NCBI GenBank assembly: GCA_016710785.1
Contig: JADJUE010000002.1
Coordinates: 632,430-696,429 of the forward strand
From: Candidatus Epilinea brevis
Lineage (GTDB): Bacteria > Chloroflexota > Anaerolineae > Epilineales > Epilineaceae
DNA: 64,000 nt
Direction of reading: 5' to 3'
Below the pieces are notes generated by a model. It was not told where the DNA came from, made no database searches, and saw nothing but the letters and a program-made list of their open reading frames with translations. The first letter of the stretch is position 1. The number at the start of each line of letters is the position of its first letter. Made by a program: the position numbers and the translations under genes. Positions 9,601-17,022 of the stretch are shown here, piece by piece.

Positions 9601-10284
9601 GTCATCGGGCCGACGCCCGTGCCCACGAACACGATCCCTGGACCCACCGCGACCCAGCCGCCCACGGCAACGGCTACCGCCATTCCCGGCACGGTCTTCC
9701 TGCCCTTCCTGGGCCGGGGCATCTGCTGGCCGAAGCATCAGGCCTTGGACATCGTCCTGGTTCTGGACGCCTCCAGCAGCATGGAGGGAGCCAAGCTACA
9801 GGCCGCCTTGGCGGCGATGCGCGGCTTCCTGGGCGCAGCGCGCCTGGCGCCCGGTGCTGATCAGGCGGCGCTGGTCATCTTTGCCGACACTGCCACGGTG
9901 GTGCAGGGCCTGACCAGTGATGCCGCCCTCATGGAGGCCGCCGTGGGCAAGGTGACCACGGGCCTGGGCACGCGCATCGATCGCGGCTTGACTGCCGCGC
10001 TGGATCTGTTGGCCGTCGGCGGCCGTGGCGGTCAGGCGCAGCCAGTGGTCGTCCTGCTCTCCGACGGTCGACAGGATCTGGCCCTGGACGAGGCCCGCGC
10101 TGCGGGCCGGCGCGCGCGCGACGGCGGGGTGGAGGTGTATACCGTCGGGCTCAGCCAGGACGTGGACGCCGATCTGCTCCGCGAACTGGCCAGCCAGCCA
10201 GACCATTTTGTGCCCGCGGCGGACGCGGCGGACTTGTCCGCCGTCTACGCCGACATCGCCGGACGCTTGACGGGCTGTCCCTAG
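6625..10284 (+). CDS. Large secreted β-propeller protein with a degenerate and an intact VWA domain
   Basis: 1,219 residues from the ATG at 6625, which is followed by a clear signal peptide (LLLLLLPVLALLAP). The longer frame upstream overlaps the toxin genes and was rejected. Residues about 60-690 carry NHL/SMP-30-like propeller repeats (for example SPIDLDVAPDGTVLVADRG and TDPTAIADMV-type strands). A VWA-like fold follows at about 724-890, but its DxSxS motif is replaced by VVPYLLNL, so it should not bind metal. A Pro/Thr linker (about 997-1025) leads to a second VWA (about 1040-1219) with an intact site: DASSSM, GTRIDRG and LSDGR. The likely role is extracellular ligand recognition, with the propeller as a binding platform. 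It sits near two other secreted VWA genes and ends at a strong terminator. Confidence 0.85.
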   Translation: MPQRLPLGFPRRLPLRAVLLLLLLPVLALLAPDLPAPAPVAAQAPAPLIAYRMTDQWPEREVASAGLFQSPIDLDVAPDGTVLVADRGIGGVHRLLPTGVFTTPFGSAGGFPAQLGQVGAIAVGPAVAGAVADRVFVVDPAVDRLVVYGLDGRYIAHWSGMPVQSVAAHGGRVYVLDREASAVRLLDATTGTERARFGARGTEDGQFANFSDVDVTEDGKVLAVADLGGLRVQLWDLADDAALAGGAAAARIRTVYNLTESRYNKTDMVCRAPRVNALGGDRVFIGQGEQACLVEGREVIAAIATSANKGTICRATVRLPRLRPGGAQFFALASVDPNAGACGEKKTDLETSTVIARYNDEALKGVRTVWTAADNITVEGRLLNPGSLTMPAPDRVFVRDNSPYLRFYGTDGALIAATTRDTSGSDQGTEAEVTRVGLAIGAEVDGEIYAQYTKTRRSGETFTSETGVGRFRPATVRTQQGDQRIIEPVWTKALVSSGRMQRSVFSMAYNTVSRELLVMRSDNVDAQRTVNMVIYRYSPDGTQLDPVWDLPDDGQTNPYVDLAVGPDGRFFVLDDLADKVLVYASTGELQREVKVAGDSRSVAGGPDSAAGSVFTLREYGSIERYGDDGAVTARLDGRAVDFSDPTAIADMVVDAAGKVYVADAQASLVSVFEATDDPTILPMPDDGACSFLAQKTAAPAQIQLGETVTISMDLAGKCGIDEEPTDIVFVVPYLLNLQQGRDRSGMTINSMLNLARRLKFDRHRVGIVSYYQTHKLELPLTSDLAVYTEAVRNITRQDPPNADVKPHLGDAMEEAAKLFETPATRRQVMVLLNAAYCDPNNQRRPVDCTGFPLADDVAVAIRGRGIRIVAMQSPAATNLASSDEDVVNSFEDAHRRIVAYHLPGVLASGLTVVDELPANMALVAGQEGGGVWVAPRLSWQRASLGLEDRLRLSFQLRPTAAGIWPTNVQAYADLTDGWGVTRRIAFPVPQIEVIGPTPVPTNTIPGPTATQPPTATATAIPGTVFLPFLGRGICWPKHQALDIVLVLDASSSMEGAKLQAALAAMRGFLGAARLAPGADQAALVIFADTATVVQGLTSDAALMEAAVGKVTTGLGTRIDRGLTAALDLLAVGGRGGQAQPVVVLLSDGRQDLALDEARAAGRRARDGGVEVYTVGLSQDVDADLLRELASQPDHFVPAADAADLSAVYADIAGRLTGCP

Positions 10285-10322
10285 CCTCCGGTCACATCCT
10301 GGACTGCGCGCACCAGTCTGCC

Positions 10323-10356
10323 CGAAAGGCCCGGCCCGATGCGGCCGGGCCTTTCG
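10323..10356. terminator. Intrinsic terminator hairpin after the propeller/VWA gene
   Basis: A 14-bp perfect stem (CGAAAGGCCCGGCC and GGCCGGGCCTTTCG) with the 6-base loop CGATGC lies 38 bases after the stop codon. The AAA/TTT ends of the stem make it usable in both directions. Confidence 0.8.
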
Positions 10357-10387
10357 CTTGCCCGTCGATATCGAGGATTGCAGTGCC

Positions 10388-10416
10388 TTGCCGGAGACAA
10401 GAGCCGGCCTTACAAT
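10388..10416 (+). promoter_or_regulatory. Promoter of the stand-alone winged-helix gene
   Basis: TTGCCG (10388-10393), a 17-base spacer and TACAAT (10411-10416) match sigma-70-type boxes. The predicted transcript start is near 10423, about 46 bases before the ATG at 10469. Confidence 0.6.
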
Positions 10417-10468
10417 AGCGACCTGCGCATCACCGGCAGATAGCGCTGCCGCCACCCGCGAGCAAGCG

Positions 10469-10801
10469 ATGACCGACCCCAACGACTCCGCCCTGACCTG
10501 CGGTCATATCCGCCTCGGTCCTGAGGAGCGCACTTTGAGCGCCGCTGGCCGGCGCCACCATCTGACGCCCAAGGAATGCCAGCTGCTGGAGACCCTGCTG
10601 CGCCACGAGGGTCAGGTGCTGACGCGGCAGTTCATCATGAAAGAGGTCTGGCAGACCGATTACATCGCCGATACGCGCACCTTGGAGGTGCACGTGCATT
10701 GGCTGCGCGAGAAGATCGAGATGGGCGGTCAGCCGCGGCTCATCTTCACGGTCCGCAGTGTGGGTTACGTCTTGCGCGCGCCGCGGCCGGAGATCGGCTG
10801 A
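10469..10801 (+). CDS. Stand-alone OmpR/PhoB-type winged-helix DNA-binding protein
   Basis: 110 residues made up almost entirely of the C-terminal DNA-binding domain of response regulators: LTPKECQLLETLLRHEG, then the recognition region TRTLEVHVHWLREKI and the wing RSVGYVLR. The receiver domain normally found in front is absent, so phosphorylation by a histidine kinase is not expected; activity would depend on abundance or a partner. The start is the ATG at 10469, downstream of a good promoter; the longer frame upstream would run through that promoter and the terminator before it. No partner gene is adjacent, because the next gene is on the other strand. Targets are unknown. Confidence 0.8.
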   Translation: MTDPNDSALTCGHIRLGPEERTLSAAGRRHHLTPKECQLLETLLRHEGQVLTRQFIMKEVWQTDYIADTRTLEVHVHWLREKIEMGGQPRLIFTVRSVGYVLRAPRPEIG

Positions 10802-10823
10802 GACGCAGTCCGCGGCGCGCGAT

Positions 10824-11108
10824 TCAGAAGCGCGGGGCGTAACCGCCCGTTCCAAGAGACCCGACCAGGCTTTCCAGCACCTGCAGCAGGATGATCGCGG
10901 CCATCGGCGTGAGGTCGATCATACCTCCCACCGGCGGGATGATGCGGCGTAGCGGGTTCAGGATGGGGTCGGTCACCGTGAACAGGACTTCCTTCCACCG
11001 CGAGTCGGGGTAGGGGGAGCTGTCCACCCAGGACAGCAGGACGCGAACAAGGACGGCCAGCTGCAGGAAGCGCAGCCCGTAGACCGTCGCGAGAATCAGG
11101 ACATCCAT
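10824..11108 (-). CDS. YggT-family membrane protein
   Basis: 94-residue inner-membrane protein with two hydrophobic helices (about 5-25 and 68-86) around the conserved YggT segment DPILNPLRRIIPP. YggT proteins commonly lie beside yggS and near cell-division or nusB genes; their biochemical role is not firmly known, though links to osmotic stress and membrane integrity have been proposed. Here it is the last gene of a minus-strand run that starts at 15012 and sits 25 bases after yggS, so cotranscription is likely. Confidence 0.82.
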   Translation of the reverse strand: MDVLILATVYGLRFLQLAVLVRVLLSWVDSSPYPDSRWKEVLFTVTDPILNPLRRIIPPVGGMIDLTPMAAIILLQVLESLVGSLGTGGYAPRF

Positions 11109-11133
11109 CAGTCTGCCATCTCCCTGTTAGCGG

Positions 11134-11850
11134 TCAAAGATCGCCGAAGAGGGCGCGCCCCAGCCGAACTTCCGTGGCGCCCATCTCGACGGCCAACTCG
11201 AAATCGTCGCTCATTCCCATCGACAAACGCTCCCAGCTCAACTGCGGCAGCGAGAGGCGCAGCCGGTCCCTGAGCGTTGTCAGGCGCGCGAAGGCTGGCC
11301 GGAGCAACTGCTCGTCCCGTGTTTCCGGCAGGATGGCCATCAGGCCTTCGATCGCCAACCCCGGCAGATTCGCCATGGCCGCGGCGGCAGCCTCCACCGC
11401 CTGCGGTGCCAGTCCATGCTTCGCCGGATCCGCCGCGGCGTTGACTTGGATGAGCACCGGCAGCCGGCGGCCTTGCTGTTCTGCGGTGGCGCTGAGCCGC
11501 TGCGCGAGCGCCAGGCTGTCCACCGTATCCACGGTGTCGAAGGTCTCCACCACCCGGGCGGCCTTGTTGCGCTGCAGGTGGCCGATGAAATGCCAGCGCG
11601 GCCGCAGACCGGCCGCTTGCACCAGCGCCAGACGCTCGGCGGCGTCTTGCAGCCGATTCTCGCCCAGGTCCGCGATCCCCGCCGCGCAGGCCGCGATGAC
11701 CAGGGCCGGGTCGACCCCCTTGGTCACCGCCACCAGGGTGACCCTGTCGAGCGGCCGCCCCCCGCGCGCGCCGGCGGCGGCGATGCGTGCCCGCAATGCC
11801 GCCAGGCGCCGTGACAGGGCTTTATCCGAGCTCGTCGGGTTCATGGTCAT
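11134..11850 (-). CDS. yggS: YggS/PROSC-family PLP-binding protein
   Basis: 238 residues, a single-domain pyridoxal-phosphate TIM-barrel protein like the N-terminal domain of alanine racemase. It buffers free PLP and influences amino-acid homeostasis and has no clear catalytic activity. The PLP lysine lies in VAVTKG (about residue 45), followed by the family motif GENRLQDA and, near the C-terminus, MGMSDDFELAVEMGAT. The start overlaps the end of nusB by 29 bases, so the two genes are coupled. An alternative ATG two codons downstream is possible. Confidence 0.88.
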   Translation of the reverse strand: MTMNPTSSDKALSRRLAALRARIAAAGARGGRPLDRVTLVAVTKGVDPALVIAACAAGIADLGENRLQDAAERLALVQAAGLRPRWHFIGHLQRNKAARVVETFDTVDTVDSLALAQRLSATAEQQGRRLPVLIQVNAAADPAKHGLAPQAVEAAAAAMANLPGLAIEGLMAILPETRDEQLLRPAFARLTTLRDRLRLSLPQLSWERLSMGMSDDFELAVEMGATEVRLGRALFGDL

Positions 11851-12493
11851 GGGCCGGCAAGTCGTCTTCTTCCAAAGCCGGGATGCTGCGATAGGGTTCC
11901 AGCTTCAAGGTGTCCGGATGCTTGGCGAAGCTGCCCAGAGCGCCGTTGACCATACGGCGGGCACTCTCGCCGCTGTAGCGTCTTGCCAGCTCCACCGCTT
12001 CGTTGATCGCCACCCGTACCGGCACGGCCTGACTGCCGATTTCCCAGAGGGCGATGCGCAGGAGGTTGCGGTCAACGGGCGCCATTTGCGCCACCGGCCA
12101 TTCCGGTGCGATGGCGCGGATGATCTTGTCGATGGCGACCAGTCCGCCCAGGACGCCCCGCACCACAGCCACGCCGTACTCCACCAGGGCGCCGTGGCGC
12201 TGGAAGAGGGTCAGCCCTTCGGCGAGCAGCTCCGGTGCCAGGCTGAGCGCAGCGGCCAGATCCTTGTCGGTCGCCAAGACGGCCCAGGGCGAAGGGCTCT
12301 CGCGACGGAAATCCCGCTCGGCCAGCAGGTAGAGCATGGTCGAGCGCAGGTCACCGCTCGCCGCCGAGTCGGCGATGGACTGATAGTAGCCTTCCACCCG
12401 TGTGGCCAGTACGTCGTCCAGGGCGTGGCTGCTCTGATCCAATTCGTACAGCGCCTGGAGCGCCAGCTCTCTTGCCCTGCGGCGGCCCTTCAT
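11822..12493 (-). CDS. nusB: Transcription antitermination factor NusB with an internal extension
   Basis: NusB binds the boxA RNA with S10 (NusE) and supports processive transcription of rRNA operons. The N-terminal helix ARELALQALYELD and the C-terminal half (PVDRNLLRIALWEI, then VRVAINEAVELARRYS) are typical. The protein is 223 residues, against the usual 140-160: about 70 extra residues lie between roughly positions 35 and 110, including a helical stretch with AERDFRR and LSLAPELLAEGL. A further acidic tail follows the family core. The gene lies between fabG and yggS, close to both. Confidence 0.85.
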   Translation of the reverse strand: MKGRRRARELALQALYELDQSSHALDDVLATRVEGYYQSIADSAASGDLRSTMLYLLAERDFRRESPSPWAVLATDKDLAAALSLAPELLAEGLTLFQRHGALVEYGVAVVRGVLGGLVAIDKIIRAIAPEWPVAQMAPVDRNLLRIALWEIGSQAVPVRVAINEAVELARRYSGESARRMVNGALGSFAKHPDTLKLEPYRSIPALEEDDLPAHDHEPDELG

Positions 12494-12511
12494 GCGTGGT
12501 GGTCCATGGCG

Positions 12512-13249
12512 CTAAAACACCATGCCGCCGTCGACGCGCAACACCTGACCGGTGATGAAGGCCGCGTCGTCGGAGGCCAGGAAGGAAACGGCGGCGGCGA
12601 TGTCCTCGGCGGTGCCCAAGCGCCCCAAGGGGGTGGCCTTCACGGCCTCGTCGAGCAAGGTCTGGGGTAGGTCACTGGTCAGGTCGGTGGGCACATAGCC
12701 CGGCGCCACGGCGTTCACCGTGATGCCGCGCGCGCCGGCCTCCTTGGCCAGGCTGCGCGTGAAGCCGACGATGCCCGCCTTGGCGGCCGCGTAGTTGCAT
12801 TGTCCGGCGTTGCCGGACAAGCCGCTGATGGAGGTGATGCTGACGATTCGGCCGCCCCGCTGGCGCATCATGGGGCGCAGCACGGCCCGGGAGGCGAGGA
12901 AGACCGAGCGCAGGTTGGTGGCGATGACCATGTCCCAGTCTTCGTCCTTCATCCGCATGAGCAGGCCGTCGCGGGTGACGCCCGCATTGTTGACCAGCAC
13001 GTCCAAACGGCCAAAGCGCTCCAGGGTCTGGCCGATCAGGCTCTCCACGGCGGCGGCATCGGTGACGTCCGCCTGGACGGCGATGGCCATGCCGCCGGCG
13101 GCTTCGATCGACCCCACCACCTCTGCCGCCGCGTCGGCGCCGGCGCGGTAGTTGACGACGACCTGGCAGCCATCGGCGGCCAGACGCAGAGCGATGGCGC
13201 GGCCGATGCCGCGGCTGCTTCCTGTGACCAGGGCGACCTTGCCGCTCAT
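12512..13249 (-). CDS. fabG: 3-oxoacyl-[acyl-carrier-protein] reductase FabG
   Basis: 245-residue short-chain dehydrogenase that uses NADPH to reduce 3-ketoacyl-ACP in each round of fatty-acid elongation in the cytosol. The Rossmann motif TGSSRGIG is at residues 9-16, the catalytic Ser in SITSISGLSG, and the YxxxK pair in YAAAK. The C-terminus ends in the typical GQVLRVDGGMVF. The full length agrees with FabG. It lies 39 bases after fabD in the same direction, a normal fatty-acid synthesis arrangement, although fabH, acpP and fabF are not in this cluster. Confidence 0.93.
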   Translation of the reverse strand: MSGKVALVTGSSRGIGRAIALRLAADGCQVVVNYRAGADAAAEVVGSIEAAGGMAIAVQADVTDAAAVESLIGQTLERFGRLDVLVNNAGVTRDGLLMRMKDEDWDMVIATNLRSVFLASRAVLRPMMRQRGGRIVSITSISGLSGNAGQCNYAAAKAGIVGFTRSLAKEAGARGITVNAVAPGYVPTDLTSDLPQTLLDEAVKATPLGRLGTAEDIAAAVSFLASDDAAFITGQVLRVDGGMVF

Positions 13250-13288
13250 GTCTGCTTGCTCCCGTTGGGTTGGGCCGCGCCCTTGCGA

Positions 13289-14200
13289 TCAGGCCGCGAG
13301 CGGTTGATCCAGGCTGACCACGGTGGCCGGCGGGCCCTCCTGGTCACGCAGAATACGTTTGACCAGTCCGGACAGCACCGTGCCGGAGCCGATTTCGATG
13401 AAATGGTCGACGCCCTCGCTGGCCAGTCGGCGCACGCTCTCAGCCCAGCGGACGGAGCCGGTCAGTTGCCCGCGCAGCTCATGGCGAAGTTCTGTGGCGG
13501 AACGGATGGGCTGCGCGCTGAGGTTGGCGATGAGCGGCGTGTTGGCGTCGACGATGCCTGCCCGGTCGATGGCCAGCGCCAATGCCGCCGCAGCGGGTGC
13601 CATCAGGAAGGAATGGGCGGCGATGGTGATCGGCAGGATCACGGTACGCTTGGCACCGGCATCCTTCAGGGCCAGCACGGCCGTCTCTACAGCCGCCCGC
13701 TCTCCGGAGATGACCACCTGGCCGGAAGCGTTGTAGTTGGCCACCTGCACGCCAGCGATGGTGCCGCAGATGGTCTCTACCTGCGCGTCTTCCAAGCCCA
13801 GAATAGCCGCCATGCCGCCAGGTGCGGCCGAACCCGCCAGTTGCATCAGCCGGCCGCGTTCGCGGACCAGGCTGAGGGCCTCCGGGTAACCCAGCGCGCC
13901 GGCGGCCACCAAGGCCGAGTACTCACCGAGCGAATGTCCGGCGACGAAGTCCGGCGGCGGCAGCTCGTCGAAGGCCGCCCGCAAGATGGCGACCGATGCC
14001 GCCAGCAGCGCCGGCTGCTGGTTGTAGGTGTCGCTCAGGACGTCAAGCGGACCCTCAGCCATCAGGCCGGCCAGGTCGAAGCTCAGGTGCTCAGAAGCCT
14101 CGGCCAGCGCATCGCGCGCACAGGCCGACTGCTGGACCCATGCTCCGGCCATGCCGACATACTGGGACCCTTGGCCGGGAAACAGCCAGGCGACTGCCAT
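13289..14200 (-). CDS. fabD: Malonyl-CoA:ACP transacylase FabD
   Basis: 303-residue enzyme that moves malonyl groups from CoA to acyl-carrier protein to feed fatty-acid elongation. The family motifs are present: LFPGQGSQ at the N-terminus, the nucleophile Ser in GHSLGEYSAL (about residue 90), the Arg of the RERGRLMQ segment, and the catalytic His in AAHSFLM (about residue 200). The ATG at 14200 gives the normal N-terminus. It follows rpmF by 21 bases, preserving the common bacterial order DUF177-rpmF-fab genes. Confidence 0.93.
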   Translation of the reverse strand: MAVAWLFPGQGSQYVGMAGAWVQQSACARDALAEASEHLSFDLAGLMAEGPLDVLSDTYNQQPALLAASVAILRAAFDELPPPDFVAGHSLGEYSALVAAGALGYPEALSLVRERGRLMQLAGSAAPGGMAAILGLEDAQVETICGTIAGVQVANYNASGQVVISGERAAVETAVLALKDAGAKRTVILPITIAAHSFLMAPAAAALALAIDRAGIVDANTPLIANLSAQPIRSATELRHELRGQLTGSVRWAESVRRLASEGVDHFIEIGSGTVLSGLVKRILRDQEGPPATVVSLDQPLAA

Positions 14201-14221
14201 GGGAATGCGGTCAGATTGGGA

Positions 14222-14404
14222 TCAATCCTCGATGGCGATGATCTCGATGCCGCGATAGGTGCCGCAGGTCGGGCACATGTGGTGCGGCCTGTGGTAGGCC
14301 TCGCAATGCGCGCAGCGCACCAAAGCCACGGGCTGAAGCTTGTAATGGGTGCGGCGCTTGGCCTTGCGGCGGGGACTGATGCGGTGTTTGGGAACTGCGC
14401 CCAT
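14222..14404 (-). CDS. rpmF: Large-subunit ribosomal protein bL32
   Basis: 60 residues. The basic N-terminus (VPKHRISPRRKAKRRTHYK) and a zinc-binding half with CAHC and CPTC pairs identify the zinc-containing form of bL32, which sits near the peptidyl-transferase region of the 50S subunit. It lies 77 bases after the DUF177 gene and just before fabD, a conserved neighbourhood linking ribosome and lipid synthesis. The zinc ribbon appears complete, so no zinc-free paralogue needs to be assumed. Confidence 0.95.
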   Translation of the reverse strand: MGAVPKHRISPRRKAKRRTHYKLQPVALVRCAHCEAYHRPHHMCPTCGTYRGIEIIAIED

Positions 14405-14481
14405 GGTTCGTCTCTCCTGAGGTTGGTTCGTCCTGGCGGGAGGCGTCGGTCACCGGGGCCGAGCCGTGCCGCCTTCCGATA

Positions 14482-15012
14482 TCAGCTTTGTCGGATCAGT
14501 TCGGCCAGGCCGGACCAGCGGGAATCCGCTGGCGGCTCGCAGCCGCAGGTTTCGATGTTTTGATTGGCCCCGCATTGCGGACAGAGTCCCGCGCAATCGG
14601 GTCGGCAGAGCGCCGTGGCCGGCAAGGCCAACTCCAGGTTCTGCCAGATGACGCCCGACAGATCCAGCATATGACGTTCGTCGATCTCGGTGATGGCTTC
14701 GCGTTCCTCGTCGGGATCCGCGAGCACGAGCGCGCCGCCGGGTATGGCCACCGTCGGCCGAAAGTGCTCGCTCAACTCCATGTCGATGGGCAGGGCCAGC
14801 GGTTCCAGGCAACGGGAGCAATTCCAGGTGATGGTCGTGCTGATCTTGCCCTGCACAAGGATGCCCCCAGGGTCCCTCATGAGCCGCACCTGACCCTGAA
14901 TCGGGGACACGACCTGGAAACCATCGTGCCCGACCGACTCGTTGTCATCGACATCGACCCATCGCGCGTTTCCCGGCGGAGCCTTGATCAGATCAGCCAC
15001 TTTGTAGCGCAT
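14482..15012 (-). CDS. DUF177/YceD-family protein
   Basis: 176 residues, starting at the ATG at 15012, which has a good ribosome-binding site (CAGGAGG). The longer frame upstream would run through the promoter at 15057-15085. DUF177 proteins are widely found next to rpmF and have been tied to 23S rRNA accumulation in bacteria and plastids. Visible features are a first Cys pair in NCSRCLEPL (about residue 62), the acidic core ADPDEEREAITEIDE, and a C-terminal CRPDCAGLCPQCGANQN with further Cys residues, likely a zinc site. It is the first gene of the rpmF-fabD-fabG-nusB operon. Confidence 0.85.
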   Translation of the reverse strand: MRYKVADLIKAPPGNARWVDVDDNESVGHDGFQVVSPIQGQVRLMRDPGGILVQGKISTTITWNCSRCLEPLALPIDMELSEHFRPTVAIPGGALVLADPDEEREAITEIDERHMLDLSGVIWQNLELALPATALCRPDCAGLCPQCGANQNIETCGCEPPADSRWSGLAELIRQS

Positions 15013-15056
15013 GGCAAGCCTCCTGACCCGAGCCCAGGTCTCGTATGCGAACAGTA

Positions 15057-15085
15057 AGGATACTTGTGGCACAAGGCGGTCGCAA
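15057..15085 (-). promoter_or_regulatory. Promoter of the DUF177-rpmF-fabD-fabG-nusB-yggS-yggT operon
   Basis: On the minus strand TTGCGA (15085-15080), a 17-base spacer and TATCCT (15062-15057) lie 44 bases before the DUF177 ATG. It is the best match in the gap between this operon and the coiled-coil gene. Confidence 0.5.
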
Positions 15086-15118
15086 ATCCACACCACCTGG
15101 GCCTGGACGCTCTGCGCC

Positions 15119-15592
15119 CTAATCTTCGTGGGCGGGCACGCCGGCGGATTCGCCTGCTTCAAGCAGGCGAATGCCGTTCTGCACCGTCTGGCCGAAGCTC
15201 TCCAGTTGCGCCGCAATGCGGTGCAAGACCTCCAGCGCGTAAGCGTCTGCTTCGCCGCGGATCCGCGAGGCTTCCTGATAGGCCTGGGTCAACACCTCGT
15301 CGGACCGTTGTTGCGCCTGGGCCAGCACCACGTGCTCGGCGACCATGCTGTCACAGCGCTCGTGGGCGGCCTGGATCATCGCCTCGGCCTGCTCCTGGGC
15401 AGTGGCCAGGCGCGCCTCGCGTTCAGCCTCAACCTGGCGGGCATTCTTGATCTCCTGGGGCACGCTGATCCGCATCTGGTCGATCAAGCGCAGGTACTCG
15501 TTCTCATCGATGACCACCCGGGTGGTCATCGGCACCCGGGTACCGCGATCCAGCAATTCCTCGAGTCGGTCGATCAGGTATTCCAGGTCCAT
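15119..15592 (-). CDS. Coiled-coil protein, DivIVA-like in layout
   Basis: 157 residues, strongly helical. A short N-terminal part (MDLEYLIDRLEELLD) precedes a long charged coiled coil (about residues 45-140) rich in Ala, Glu, Gln and Arg. It has no signal peptide, membrane segment or Cys motif. The layout recalls DivIVA/SepF-type scaffolds or the ATP-synthase b-subunit stalk, but I see no decisive family motif. It lies between coaD and the DUF177 operon, a spot where Chloroflexota and Gram-positive genomes often carry a small coiled-coil gene. A role in division or cell-envelope scaffolding is only a guess. Confidence 0.65.
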   Translation of the reverse strand: MDLEYLIDRLEELLDRGTRVPMTTRVVIDENEYLRLIDQMRISVPQEIKNARQVEAEREARLATAQEQAEAMIQAAHERCDSMVAEHVVLAQAQQRSDEVLTQAYQEASRIRGEADAYALEVLHRIAAQLESFGQTVQNGIRLLEAGESAGVPAHED

Positions 15593-15754
15593 GGGGCTCT
15601 CCTTTCGGGCCGGAGGCTCTGCTCCGTGCCGCCTGCCAATGTGCCGACGGCGTTGGAACGACGCCCAATGCGGTCCGGATATGCTGTCCGAGCAGCGCCC
15701 ATTCCTGATTCGGGTTGCTCAGGCGGATGGTTATATCGCTGCCCGAGCGCACCG

Positions 15755-16282
15755 TCAAGCGTTGCCGGTGGTGGCCGGCCGTACGGGCGGGCCCAGACGG
15801 CGGGCCAGAGCGGCGGTCACCGGCGCAGGGACCAGACGGCTGACGTCGCCGCCCATCTGGGCCACCTCGCGCACCAGCGACGAGCTGACGAAGGCGTGGT
15901 CGGGGTTGGTGATGAACAGAACGGTCTCGATTTCCGGATCCAGGTGGCGGTTCATCATCGCCATCTGGCGCTCGAACTCGAAGTCGTCGGCCACGCGCAG
16001 GCCGCGGACGATGGCCGCGGCGCCCTCCTGCCGTGCGAAGTCGATGGACAATCCGGTGAAGGCGCGCACCAGGACCTGCGGCCAGTCGGCGGTCACCTCG
16101 GTGACCAAGGCCACCCGCTCGGCCGCGTCGAAGAGCGGCTGCTTGGCGGTGCGCAGGCCGTGGTCGTACACGCCGACCACCAGGCGGTCAAACAGGCGTA
16201 CGGCGCGGGAGATGATGGCCAGATGCCCGTTGGTGACCGGGTCGAAGGTGGCCGGGAAGACAGCGGTGCGCTGCGGAGGCAT
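15755..16282 (-). CDS. coaD: Phosphopantetheine adenylyltransferase CoaD
   Basis: 175 residues. The enzyme transfers AMP from ATP to 4'-phosphopantetheine to make dephospho-CoA, the penultimate step of coenzyme A synthesis. The nucleotidyltransferase signature is intact: FPATFDPVTNGH at the N-terminus (TxGH-type motif), IVRGLRVADDFEFE in the middle, and VSSSLVRE corresponding to the ISSSxxR motif. The length is normal. Its position upstream of the DUF177-rpmF block is common in bacteria; rsmD, often its partner, is not here. Confidence 0.93.
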   Translation of the reverse strand: MPPQRTAVFPATFDPVTNGHLAIISRAVRLFDRLVVGVYDHGLRTAKQPLFDAAERVALVTEVTADWPQVLVRAFTGLSIDFARQEGAAAIVRGLRVADDFEFERQMAMMNRHLDPEIETVLFITNPDHAFVSSSLVREVAQMGGDVSRLVPAPVTAALARRLGPPVRPATTGNA

Positions 16283-16326
16283 GGTGTTCTGGCTCGCAGT
16301 TCGGGTGGCCCGACAGGCAGGGTGGG

Positions 16327-16968
16327 CTAACGGATGGGGACGGGTTGGCCCATGACGGGGGCTGGCCGGCGCAGGCTGAGATCGATCAGGGCCTTGACCG
16401 AGGCCAGGGATTCACGGGTCACGGCCCAGGCCCTGGCAACGGGTGGATAGGGCTGGCGGTCTGCCGGCACTCCCACCGCATCCAGGCCCAACGCACGACA
16501 GATCAACAAGGCCCGCGGCAGGTGAAAGGCCTGCGTCACCAGGACGACCTGATGGAGGCCGAAGATGTAGCGAGCCCTGTAACAGCTGTCGTAAGTACGG
16601 CGGCCACCGTAATCCGGCTGGATGGCGATGGGCGGAACCTTCAACGCGACGGCGTAATCCCGCATCCGGCCGGGTTCGTCATGCTCCACGAAGCGATTGT
16701 CGCCGCTCATGAGCAGGCGCTGGACCTTGCCGTCGCGGTACAGCTCGACGGAGGTCTCCACGCGATCCTGCAGCATCTTGCCCAAGCGGCCGTCACGGTA
16801 GATTCCCGCGCCGTAGACCAAGGCCACGCGGCGCGGCGGCACCGTTGTTGCGCGGTGGGTCCAGGGGCGCGCCCAGATATCCAGGGCCACCTGCACGCCG
16901 ACAGGCAGCGCGAGCCCGCCCAGGAACAGGATCAGGATCGCGCGGCGCAGGCGTCGAAGCGGGGTCAT
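16327..16968 (-). CDS. SanA/YdcF-like DUF218 membrane protein
   Basis: 213 residues. One N-terminal transmembrane helix (about 9-28) anchors a DUF218 domain of the SanA/YdcF family. Family motifs visible are ALVYGAGI, the loop LLMSGDNR and the segment VVLVTQAFHLPRAL. SanA proteins affect envelope barrier function and vancomycin sensitivity in enterobacteria; the catalytic activity is unsettled. The gene is divergent from htpG with about 115 bases between them and lies 44 bases upstream of coaD on the same strand. Confidence 0.82.
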   Translation of the reverse strand: MTPLRRLRRAILILFLGGLALPVGVQVALDIWARPWTHRATTVPPRRVALVYGAGIYRDGRLGKMLQDRVETSVELYRDGKVQRLLMSGDNRFVEHDEPGRMRDYAVALKVPPIAIQPDYGGRRTYDSCYRARYIFGLHQVVLVTQAFHLPRALLICRALGLDAVGVPADRQPYPPVARAWAVTRESLASVKALIDLSLRRPAPVMGQPVPIR

Positions 16969-17022
16969 GAGGCAAGTTTAGGGTAAGGACGGAGCGGGGA
17001 GAAGTCGAGCCTTGCCATGACC

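Noticed and set aside
12800..14563. A 587-codon plus-strand frame opposite fabG, fabD and rpmF
   Set aside because: It spans three well-supported genes on the other strand and has shadow-like composition.
15504..15758. 84-codon minus-strand frame between coaD and the coiled-coil gene
   Set aside because: It overlaps both neighbours and becomes low-complexity after about 40 residues.
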